NCBI GenBank assembly: GCA_035758575.1
Contig: DASTXH010000009.1
Span: 1-49,211 of the forward strand
DNA from: JANWHZ01 sp035758575
Lineage (GTDB): Bacteria > Patescibacteriota > Saccharimonadia > Saccharimonadales > UBA4665
DNA length: 49,211 nucleotides
Direction of reading: 5' to 3'
Under the pieces are notes generated by a model that was not told the DNA's origin, ran no database searches, and saw nothing but the letters and a program-made list of their open reading frames with translations. Position 1 is the first letter of the stretch; every line of letters starts with the position of its first letter. This document shows positions 41,861 through 48,860 of this stretch, piece by piece. Position numbers and translations under genes: made by a program.

Positions 41861-44590
41861 ATGATTACGGCAGACTCGGTGCGGCATATCCTTGACGTTG
41901 CCCTGAACGGTCCTGCCCGCTATACGGCCAGCCATCACTTTACGGAGAACTGGGCGTTTGTGTTCGTTATTGCTGTTTTTGTCGCGGAGTTAGTGGGTGT
42001 GTATGTACTGGCTTGGCTGCTTGTTACGTTCATCGAAAATATCCCGGTACTATGCCGGTGGTCGCTTCGTTGTCTCGGCGTGGGTCACAAAACCGCCCGG
42101 CAAACGTTCCTGGAACTGACGATACCGGCGGATACCACCAAGTCCGCGTACGCGACGAAGCAGTTGCATATCCTGCTCAGCGGCATCGTCCGGTACTTCG
42201 GATTTTGGGATCGGCTTGCTGCCCGAAAGAAGCCGTATTCTTTGGAACTGGTCGGAACGAACGACGAGGGCATCCGTTACGTTCTGATGGTTCCGGCCAG
42301 GGAGGCGGACGTCGTGCAGAGGAATCTACGATCGTATCTTCCCGGTGTAAAAGTACGTCAGATTGACGACTATGTAGCATCTATTGACCATGCGGCCGTT
42401 CGTGTTACCGAACTCAGGCTCACGAGTGATTTCGTTCTGCCCTTGCAGGAGCATACCGCACTCAGCGAACATGACCCGTTTGCGTACATCATGGGACAGA
42501 TGGCCAAGCTGGCTCAAGATGAACTGGTTGCCATGCAGATCGTGACGGTGCCGGTGTATAGCTCGACACACCACCGCGTCTGCCGGCGGCAGCGGAGTAT
42601 AGAAGGGCGGATCGCCTTGGGCCGGGAGGTTATGTCGCAGCTGGAGACGCAGCGGACCCCGGTAGGCTACGCACTGTGGCTGCTGTGGTATCCGCCGCTG
42701 TGGTTTCTTGGTTCGATGGGCAAGGTCGTTGCCGGCGGCGGGCAGCTGATCATGACGGTTTTTGCTCGGGACCATCCGCTGCCGGACTTTTTACGATCGG
42801 AACGGACCAAGCGCCGGACGGATAATCCGTATGACCTTGAGCTTGCGGAAACGATCAAGACGAAGCTCGACCAGCATTTGTATGAGGTCACGATCCGTTT
42901 GCTTGTCGCCGCATCTGAGTCAGCGACAGCCAGTCGCCGGCTGGAGGCACTGGTTGCCTCCTTTGAGCCGTTTACGACCCCTTATCAGTCGCTCGGCGTG
43001 CGACAGACGGTGCCGGTGTTGTTTCCGGATAGAAAACAGCTGTCCCGCTTTCAGGCTCGGGCGTTATCCCCGCATCATCTGAGCCAACAGACGATACTGG
43101 CAGCTTCCGAGCTATCTGACTTGTACCATTTCCCTGATACCTCGATGGTTAAGGCTGAGGGTATGGTCAAGAGCCGGAGCCGCGAGCTGGTGGTGCCACT
43201 GTCTTTGAAACGGAGCGACGCGAAGCTGGATGTAGTTGTCGGTATCAACACGCACGGTGGCGATATGGTACCGGTCGGGATGACGCTGGAGCAGCGCCAG
43301 AAACACACGTATGTCATCGGTAAAACAGGGACGGGTAAGACCACGATGCTTACCGGCATGATTTATCAAGACATGATGAACGGCAAGGGGCTGGCTGTGC
43401 TTGATCCGCATGGAGATATGTTCCAGGAGCTGCTCGGGATAGTACCTGAGCACCGCCGGAATGATGTCGTCGTGTTTGACCCATCAGACCGGGAATATCC
43501 TGTCGGGCTTAATATCCTTGATCCGGGCATCGAGTTCGTCAGTGAAGACGACCGCCAGGAACGTATTACGAGCGCCGTCCTGTCCGTGTTCGAGCGGTTG
43601 GCTGACGAGAAGCAATGGGGGCCGCGCATGGAACATATCTTGCGTAATGCCACGCTGACTGCCCTGCAGCTGCCGAACCCGACGCTATATACCATCCAGC
43701 GTCTGCTGACCGAGAAGAGCTACCAGCGCGAGGCGGCGGGCGGCTTGAAAGATCCGGTGCTAAAGCAGTTCTGGGCCAAAGAGTTCAAGCTTATGGGCAC
43801 GATGCAGCTGTCGAACGCGGTATCGCCATTAACGCACCGCCTAGGGCATTTCATTACCGCCAAGATGAGCCGGCACATATTGCTGCAGGAAAAAAGCAGC
43901 TTGCGGATCGCGGACATCATGGATGAGGGCAAGATACTGCTTGTGAACCTAAGCAAAGGGGATATCGGGGAAGACCAGAGTTTCTTCTTTGGCACGCTTT
44001 TGACGTCCCTTATTTGGATGGCGGCGTACCAGCGGACGAAGATACCCGAGAAAGAACGCAGGGACTTCTTCCTCTATGTCGACGAGTTCCAGAACTTCGC
44101 GACCAAGCAGTTTACGGATATTACCAGCGAAGGCAGGAAGTTCCATATTCCCCTCATAGCGTCGCATCAGAATGTGGCGCAAATTGAAGATAAAAGTATC
44201 CTCAAGATTGTGGCGGGCAACGCCCATGCCATGGTCTGTCTGAAGGCCAGCCCTGACGATGAAGACTTTATCCTGCCGTTCATGAAGCCTGAGGTGGAGA
44301 AAGGTGACATCATCAATCTGGCGCCGCACCATTTCTACATGAAGACGACCGGTGATGAGAGCGAGGATGCGTTTTCTGGTGAGACGGTGCCGTTTGAAGC
44401 CGCAAGGGGCGCCGACATTGCCACAGAAGTTGTCCGGAGCAGCCGGGAGCAATATGGTACCGCGAAACGTACCGTCGAGGAATATCTGGATGGTTTACTT
44501 GAGGAGCCGAAGAAGCGTACACGCACGTCTGCTGACAAGGCCGTACGGCGGTCATCCGCTGGCAGGGGTCATGGAGTTCACGGAGCGTAG
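41861..44590 (+). CDS. Type IV secretion/conjugation-type ATPase (TraG/VirD4-VirB4-like)
   Basis: The ATG at 41861 (909 residues) is preferred to the GTG at 41843, which lies within the ribosome-site region. The N-terminus has one or two membrane segments (WAFVFVIAVFVAELVGVYVL). The ATPase core shows Walker A GKTGTGKTT (from residue 487), LDPHGDMFQELLG, Walker B FFLYVDEFQNF (D741-E742), and ASHQNVAQIEDKSILKIV, the TraM-recognition/TraG-D_C region. It should form a hexameric ring that moves DNA or protein at the membrane. No relaxase or pilus genes are visible nearby. Solitary homologues are common in CPR genomes. Confidence 0.88.
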   Translation: MITADSVRHILDVALNGPARYTASHHFTENWAFVFVIAVFVAELVGVYVLAWLLVTFIENIPVLCRWSLRCLGVGHKTARQTFLELTIPADTTKSAYATKQLHILLSGIVRYFGFWDRLAARKKPYSLELVGTNDEGIRYVLMVPAREADVVQRNLRSYLPGVKVRQIDDYVASIDHAAVRVTELRLTSDFVLPLQEHTALSEHDPFAYIMGQMAKLAQDELVAMQIVTVPVYSSTHHRVCRRQRSIEGRIALGREVMSQLETQRTPVGYALWLLWYPPLWFLGSMGKVVAGGGQLIMTVFARDHPLPDFLRSERTKRRTDNPYDLELAETIKTKLDQHLYEVTIRLLVAASESATASRRLEALVASFEPFTTPYQSLGVRQTVPVLFPDRKQLSRFQARALSPHHLSQQTILAASELSDLYHFPDTSMVKAEGMVKSRSRELVVPLSLKRSDAKLDVVVGINTHGGDMVPVGMTLEQRQKHTYVIGKTGTGKTTMLTGMIYQDMMNGKGLAVLDPHGDMFQELLGIVPEHRRNDVVVFDPSDREYPVGLNILDPGIEFVSEDDRQERITSAVLSVFERLADEKQWGPRMEHILRNATLTALQLPNPTLYTIQRLLTEKSYQREAAGGLKDPVLKQFWAKEFKLMGTMQLSNAVSPLTHRLGHFITAKMSRHILLQEKSSLRIADIMDEGKILLVNLSKGDIGEDQSFFFGTLLTSLIWMAAYQRTKIPEKERRDFFLYVDEFQNFATKQFTDITSEGRKFHIPLIASHQNVAQIEDKSILKIVAGNAHAMVCLKASPDDEDFILPFMKPEVEKGDIINLAPHHFYMKTTGDESEDAFSGETVPFEAARGADIATEVVRSSREQYGTAKRTVEEYLDGLLEEPKKRTRTSADKAVRRSSAGRGHGVHGA

Positions 44591-44600
44591 CTGTTTTTTG

Positions 44601-44843
44601 TCAGTGGTCGATTATCCGTAGTACCAGTGTCTGTTCCGATGTGCTGATCTTCACGCTGAGCGGGGTCGCAACGAACGCGATGCGCACGCGACCTTCGTAC
44701 GTGGTCAGGTTGATGTCTTCAGCGAGCGTGCCGCCAGGTTCGAGTATGTTGAGGAGTTTGACCAGCTCAAGTAGTACGGTACGCAGCTCCCGGTACTTTA
44801 CTGCTATGTTTATCTTGACCGCTTCGGGTGTCGGGGTGTCCAT
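44601..44843 (-). CDS. Conserved-looking small protein of unknown function
   Basis: The 80-residue protein has a helical first half (NIAVKYRELRTVLLELVKLL) and a strand-rich second half (INLTTYEGRVRIAFVATPLS). I recognise no family. It is supported as a real gene by an AAAGGAG ribosome site 6-7 bases before the ATG. The start codon lies in a perfect palindrome (44841-44848 with 44865-44872), and a structured-RNA candidate is upstream on the same strand. It is convergent with the ATPase gene, 10 bases away. The overlapping plus-strand frame at 44641-44859 lacks a ribosome site. Confidence 0.65.
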   Translation of the reverse strand: MDTPTPEAVKINIAVKYRELRTVLLELVKLLNILEPGGTLAEDINLTTYEGRVRIAFVATPLSVKISTSEQTLVLRIIDH

Positions 44844-44872
44844 GCCGCTCCTTTGTTAGTTAGGGCGGCATG
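44841..44872 (-). promoter_or_regulatory. Hairpin or operator enclosing the ribosome site and start codon
   Basis: On the minus strand CATGCCGC (44872-44865) and GCGGCATG (44848-44841) are perfect complements around a 16-base loop that contains AAAGGAG. The last three bases are the ATG of the 80-residue gene. As RNA it would bury the start codon; as DNA it could be an operator. It follows the candidate RNA and its U-run by only two bases. Confidence 0.65.
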
Positions 44873-44874
44873 AG

Positions 44875-45053
44875 AAAAAACACAGAGCCCGCCGCCAGGC
44901 GATGACCTTGCGGCCACCTACGTACCTTTCGGCACGCAACCGGTAAAGATACCTGAACGACGAGCTCAGTATTCTTTACCGGATTTTCGACCATGCCTTT
45001 GGCGTGAGCTACTCAGTTTAGGTCGTCAGATTGTTACCCTGAAAGGGCATGGT
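44875..45053 (-). ncRNA. Candidate structured RNA (novel or unrecognised), about 180 nt
   Basis: Four successive stems are visible on the minus strand. H1 pairs 45053-45046 with 44990-44997 (ACCATGCC/GGCATGGT). H2 is a 10-bp stem, CCGGTAAAGA/TCTTTACCGG, 44982-44973 with 44949-44940, extended by further pairs after bulges. H3 is GCGTGCC-GAAA-GGTACGT (44937-44920). H4 is GGTGGCC-GCAA-GGTCATC (44918-44901). H3 and H4 each have seven pairs closed by GNRA loops. Each uses two G-U pairs that would be A-C mismatches on the plus strand, which fixes the strand. A six-T run follows at 44880-44875. A possible -10 (TACAAT, 45062-45057) precedes H1. It matches no RNA family that I know. Confidence 0.7.
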
Positions 45054-45056
45054 GGT

Positions 45057-45086
45057 ATTGTAGCCTTAGAGCAGCCTATCAAGCAA
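45057..45086 (-). promoter_or_regulatory. Possible promoter of the structured RNA
   Basis: On the minus strand TTGCTT (45086-45081), 18 bases, TACAAT (45062-45057). The predicted RNA start at about 45051 coincides with the first stem of the structured RNA. The -35 match is poor. Confidence 0.4.
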
Positions 45087-45089
45087 GCG

Positions 45090-45117
45090 TTCAGATTGGG
45101 ATACGATCACTTATAAT
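45090..45117 (+). promoter_or_regulatory. Promoter of the DUF1003 gene
   Basis: TTCAGA (45090-45095), 16 bases, TATAAT (45112-45117); the RNA start would be near 45124. GGAG and AAGGG lie just before the ATG at 45156. The structured region 44875-45053 is upstream of this promoter and so is not part of this leader. Confidence 0.5.
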
Positions 45118-45155
45118 AAAGGCAATCACGTAAGCGTAACGGAGCAAGGGAACTT

Positions 45156-45557
45156 ATGGCGTACAGGAATTGGCACCAAAAAGCACAGGAGCAGCGGACG
45201 ATTGGCGACCGGATTGCGGATGGCGTGTCGATTGGTATGGGCAGCTGGCGGTTTATTATCATCCAGACAATCATTATTGCAATATGGATAGGGGGTAATG
45301 CCTGGCTTCTGTTCCACTTCGATCCGTTCCCGTTCATCTTCCTCAACCTCGCGTTCTCGGCCCAGGCCGCCTATGCTACCCCGATAATTATGATGAGCCA
45401 GAACCGGGCCGCTGCGCGTGATAAGGTGCAGGCCGAGCACCAATATGAACATCAGGAAAAAGAGCTGGCCTTAAATACCGAACTGACCAAGCAAGTCCAT
45501 CTGTTGACACAACAGATACATGAACTTCTTGAACGGCAGAAGGCTAGCGAGAGGTAG
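45156..45557 (+). CDS. DUF1003 family membrane protein
   Basis: The 133-residue protein begins with DRIADGVSIGMGSWRFIIIQ, the DUF1003 hallmark, and has two membrane helices (about 32-50 and 57-78) joined by HFDPFPFIFLNLAFS. MMSQNRAAARDKVQAEHQYE follows, then a long helix (NTELTKQVHLLTQQIHELLE) likely to form a coiled coil. Function is unknown; family members are often annotated as cyclic-nucleotide-gated-like or simply conserved. The gene has its own promoter and a good ribosome site. Confidence 0.88.
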   Translation: MAYRNWHQKAQEQRTIGDRIADGVSIGMGSWRFIIIQTIIIAIWIGGNAWLLFHFDPFPFIFLNLAFSAQAAYATPIIMMSQNRAAARDKVQAEHQYEHQEKELALNTELTKQVHLLTQQIHELLERQKASER

Positions 45558-45608
45558 ACCAAAAGGGCTTAGCGTATCGTAGGAGTTATAGGGGACGGGC
45601 ATTAGGCA

Positions 45609-46388
45609 TTATATGTCTTCCCAGATAACTGCGGTCAGGCCTTTCGACCGTAGCTTGTCGATTGTTGATACCCGGATACGCTCTTGGAGCGCATCGTCCC
45701 ATAATTCGTCTGTTTGTTTTCGGATATATCGTTTGGCATAGGCAAGGTCGGCTATGGAGGCGAAAGCAAGCAGCACGATAGGCGGCTCCGTAGTATGCTC
45801 GGCAAGGTACTCTATGTAGTCTTTGACCTTTTTCTTTATCATGCAGCGCGGGGTACTGTTATCAAAGAGTTCGAGGTAGTACGTTTGGCTCGGGCCATCG
45901 GGTTGTCTATATTTGGTAAAGACCAGACCGGGGCGGATCGGCTCGTTTTCCGCTATGCAGCAGTAGCTCCCGGCGGCCGTGTAATCTGCTTCGAGGGCGT
46001 AACGATAGGGGATGCCGTCCTTGATCCGTGACTCTAAATGCATACAGCAGTCGGCCAGCAGGAGGCATCGGGCAATAAAGTCGGGTCGTCTCGCCGCGTC
46101 ACCTTGGTGATTGCGCAACTGCCGATAGGGATATCCTAACCGTTTGAGATAGCGGATACCGTTCTTTCCGAGGAAATAGATTGCCGGCTTGGATGCCACT
46201 GTGGGATTAGCTGGTTCGTAAAACCAATCGAGAAGCTGGTTTTCCCGGAGTGTTTTTAGCCAGGCGCTCACGCGGCGTTTGTCTTTGTGCCTTAGCATTG
46301 TTTGGATTTGTCTTCTTTCAAGGAATCTGAATCTATATACCAGTTCGATGATTGTCTGTTGTTTGGGGGTTGTGTGAGGTAGTTCCAT
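45609..46388 (-). CDS. Replication-relaxation family protein
   Basis: The 259-residue protein starts with a winged helix (KQQTIIELVYRFRFLERRQI, then VSAWLKTLRENQLLDW, residues about 8-60), followed by YFLGKNGIRYLKRLGY and a nuclease-like alpha/beta half with YALEADYTAAGSYCCIAENE, RPGLVFTKY and YYLELFDNSTPRCMIKKKVK. This matches the Replic_Relax family (PF13814) found in plasmids and integrative elements and associated with relaxation or initiation of replication. With the conjugation-type ATPase nearby it suggests a mobile or formerly mobile segment. Upstream lies the palindrome at 46543-46567. Confidence 0.78.
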   Translation of the reverse strand: MELPHTTPKQQTIIELVYRFRFLERRQIQTMLRHKDKRRVSAWLKTLRENQLLDWFYEPANPTVASKPAIYFLGKNGIRYLKRLGYPYRQLRNHQGDAARRPDFIARCLLLADCCMHLESRIKDGIPYRYALEADYTAAGSYCCIAENEPIRPGLVFTKYRQPDGPSQTYYLELFDNSTPRCMIKKKVKDYIEYLAEHTTEPPIVLLAFASIADLAYAKRYIRKQTDELWDDALQERIRVSTIDKLRSKGLTAVIWEDI

Positions 46389-46542
46389 GATTAGGGTAGA
46401 AGAGTATTTGAATGTTGTAAGCAGGTTAGTTTTTATGCCGTTTCGCCGAAGTGCTGAACTGTTATGCCAACCCCACCTACTCCGTATTTTTTAAAGGTAG
46501 GATGTGCGTATATTCTATAATAACATCTTATATTGAGGCGAT

Positions 46543-46567
46543 TTTTGTCCCCGGGGTGGGGACAAAA
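46543..46567. repeat. Perfect 10-base inverted repeat, GC core with T/A flanks
   Basis: TTTTGTCCCC (46543-46552), loop GGGGT, GGGGACAAAA (46558-46567). Each strand has the T-run on the 5' side, so it is not a standard intrinsic terminator on either strand. It lies in the 253-base gap (46389-46641) between the replication-relaxation gene and the end of the membrane/GT4 fusion gene. Nothing else in that gap is clearly functional apart from a TATAAT-like box at 46516-46521. Confidence 0.65.
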
Positions 46568-46641
46568 TGAGTAGTTCGATCTATTGCAAAAATATGTGCT
46601 ATTGCCCGGGCTTTGTCAAAAAGACGGCTACTATAGGGTGA

Positions 46642-48810
46642 TCACTTGCTGGCTACCGTGCGTAGGATAGCAAGGTACTTTTGCGTGATGACGGGCCAGG
46701 AGAAATGTTCGGCTACGATTGAGGGGCCGGTGGCGCCGAGGCGCGCGCACAGCTCAGGATTTTGCTGCATGCGCTGGATGGCATCGGCAATGGCGCTGGC
46801 GTCCTTTTGCGGTACCAGCAGGCCGTTTATGCCGTCGTGCACAATGTCTTTGACGCCGCCGGTGGTAGTAGCGACGATGGGCACGCCCACGGCTGCCGCC
46901 TCGGCAAATACTACGCCGAATGCCTCTTTCCAGCCTTCTTTCGACTCGATAGACGGCCCTACGAACGCATCGGCTGCCGCGTAGTAAGACGCCAGCTGAT
47001 CGTGCGGCAGGCCGCCGGTGAGGGCAATGGTATCTTGTAGCTGATGCTGTGCTACGAAGGCCTCTATTTCAGCACGGGCGTCACCGTCGCCGATAATGGT
47101 GGCATGCACCGCTACGCGGCGCTGCTGCAGTAGGCGTACGGCCTCGCATAGGTACAACACACCTTTGGCTTCAGTAAGGCGGCCAACGAACAGCAGCTCA
47201 AACACGCGGCCGGCAGCTTTTGGTGCCCGGGCGGTGAAGCTTGAAGTGTCTACCCCCATGGGGATGACGTGGTAGGGGCGCTTGGCAATATCGCGACATG
47301 CGGCCAGAGTGGCCGAACTATTTACGATAACCTCAGCGGCATTTTGGAGCGTATAGCGTTTGATGCGCCGCATGATCTTGCCGTTCAGTGTGTATACGTC
47401 GGCGCCATGCACGGACACTACCACGGGGCAGCCCAGTATTTTTCCGACCAGCACCGCTACGAAGCCTTGCGGGATAATCCAATGGGCATTAATAATAACG
47501 CTTCGCTTGCCTAGTACTGCCCAGAATGTGGTGCACAGTTCGCTGAGGTTGTAGGTAAGTGCTTTCAGGGGGTAAAAACGAGTCTTTTTGAACTCGCCGT
47601 ACGCGATATTCTCGAATCGGAATGGAAAAGCATAGTAAAAGCGGGTGACGCGCACTTTAGAGGTGGACTTTTCGGAATGTTTCGCGCCTTTGTAGTGCGG
47701 CACGATGACGCGCACCCGGCGGAAATGCCCGGCGATGTTGTGGACGTAGTCGCGTACGAATGAACGCATATGGTCGTTTGGCCACCGTGGGTAGGTAGAG
47801 GCCAAGACGACCAGTGTTGTTTTGGCCAGCTTAGTTTCGTGCGATGCCTCTGCCTTGCCGTCAGCAATCTTAGGGATGAACGCGGCTATCGCAAAGAATA
47901 CAATGTCCGCGAAGGCGATCCACAGGCGGCTGGTAACGGTAACTGCCAGGGCAATTTCTTTGGGCATGATGGCCGACAGTAGTAGGAGGATGGCCCCGTC
48001 GCGCACGCCTAGGCCGCTGGGTACGCCAATAGCTAACATGCCCAGCGCGCCGGCGATATTGAAGGCGCCCACTATGAACCAGAAATCGCGCCACGGTATG
48101 GTGGGATCGATAGTACGGGTAATGAAAAACTCGGCCAGACCCAGGATGAAACTGCCGGCAGCGTACAGGAAAAATGAGCGTATGACCGATTTACCGTTTA
48201 TGAGCAGCTCGCCGTGCACGGCCTTGCCGCGCACCAACTTGAAGGCGACGCCGACAATGCGGTTAAAGATGGCTGGGATAAGGATAACCAGTAAGCACAA
48301 CGCGCACAGTACCATCAGGCCTTTATAGAGTGGCGGGATGACGTTCAGACGGGGGTCAAAACCCAGTAGCAGCATGGATACAACCATGACAGCGATGATC
48401 TGCATGCCGCCTTCCAGCAGCGACGACACCGCCAGGCGGCTTTTGGATATACCGTGCGATGACGCCATGTACACCTTGCCGGCGATCCAGGTGACGGTGC
48501 CGGGGATGTAGCGGCCCATCCAGGCTTTGGCGTACACATAAGCCATAACGACAAAGCGCGGCAGTCCTTTGGCGCCCAGGTCGCGCAGGATGTATCGCCA
48601 GATAATTACGCCCCAATAGCGGAAGGCCGTAGCGAAGACGGTAGCGGCGGCTAGGTAGCCCCACTCGAAATGGAGCTGCGACAGGCGGTGCCAGTCAATG
48701 CTGCGTAGGTATAGTGCAAAGAATACAACAGCACAGAGAATAAATAGCAGGCTAATGAGCTGCTTGGGTACTTTACGCATCAGCGCAGAGGCTTGCGAAA
48801 GCGTGGACAT
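46642..48810 (-). CDS. LPG-synthase-like membrane domain fused to GT4 glycosyltransferase
   Basis: The 722-residue protein has an N-terminal domain (about 1-320) with eight or so membrane helices and the family marks MGRYIPGTVTWIAGKVYMAS, RLAVSSLLEGGMQII and GALGMLAIGVPSGLGVRDGA, as in the AglD/LPG_synthase_TM (UPF0104) family. The GT4 domain (about 330-722) carries VVLASTYPRWPNDHMRSFVR, LLFVGRLTEAKGVLYLCEAV, and KEGWKEAFGVVFAEAAA (E-x7-E). The fusion would couple a lipid-handling membrane domain to cytoplasmic sugar transfer. A promoter with its -10 eight bases before ATG indicates a leaderless mRNA. Confidence 0.88.
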   Translation of the reverse strand: MSTLSQASALMRKVPKQLISLLFILCAVVFFALYLRSIDWHRLSQLHFEWGYLAAATVFATAFRYWGVIIWRYILRDLGAKGLPRFVVMAYVYAKAWMGRYIPGTVTWIAGKVYMASSHGISKSRLAVSSLLEGGMQIIAVMVVSMLLLGFDPRLNVIPPLYKGLMVLCALCLLVILIPAIFNRIVGVAFKLVRGKAVHGELLINGKSVIRSFFLYAAGSFILGLAEFFITRTIDPTIPWRDFWFIVGAFNIAGALGMLAIGVPSGLGVRDGAILLLLSAIMPKEIALAVTVTSRLWIAFADIVFFAIAAFIPKIADGKAEASHETKLAKTTLVVLASTYPRWPNDHMRSFVRDYVHNIAGHFRRVRVIVPHYKGAKHSEKSTSKVRVTRFYYAFPFRFENIAYGEFKKTRFYPLKALTYNLSELCTTFWAVLGKRSVIINAHWIIPQGFVAVLVGKILGCPVVVSVHGADVYTLNGKIMRRIKRYTLQNAAEVIVNSSATLAACRDIAKRPYHVIPMGVDTSSFTARAPKAAGRVFELLFVGRLTEAKGVLYLCEAVRLLQQRRVAVHATIIGDGDARAEIEAFVAQHQLQDTIALTGGLPHDQLASYYAAADAFVGPSIESKEGWKEAFGVVFAEAAAVGVPIVATTTGGVKDIVHDGINGLLVPQKDASAIADAIQRMQQNPELCARLGATGPSIVAEHFSWPVITQKYLAILRTVASK

Positions 48811-48818
48811 CAGGTGTT

Positions 48819-48847
48819 ATTATACATGTATCAGGGGCCATTATGAA
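48819..48847 (-). promoter_or_regulatory. Promoter of the membrane/GT4 fusion gene, leaderless
   Basis: On the minus strand TTCATA (48847-48842), 17 bases, TATAAT (48824-48819), eight bases and then ATG at 48810. No ribosome site would be transcribed. Confidence 0.65.
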
Positions 48848-48860
48848 CGGCCGCGCTGTT

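Noticed and set aside
44641..44859. Plus-strand 72-codon frame opposite the 80-residue gene
   Set aside because: It has no ribosome site, while the minus-strand frame has AAAGGAG at correct spacing.
44940..44982. Plus-strand intrinsic terminator (10-bp stem followed by ATTTT)
   Set aside because: The loop is 23 bases and the T-run is short; the same stem fits better as one element of the minus-strand RNA.
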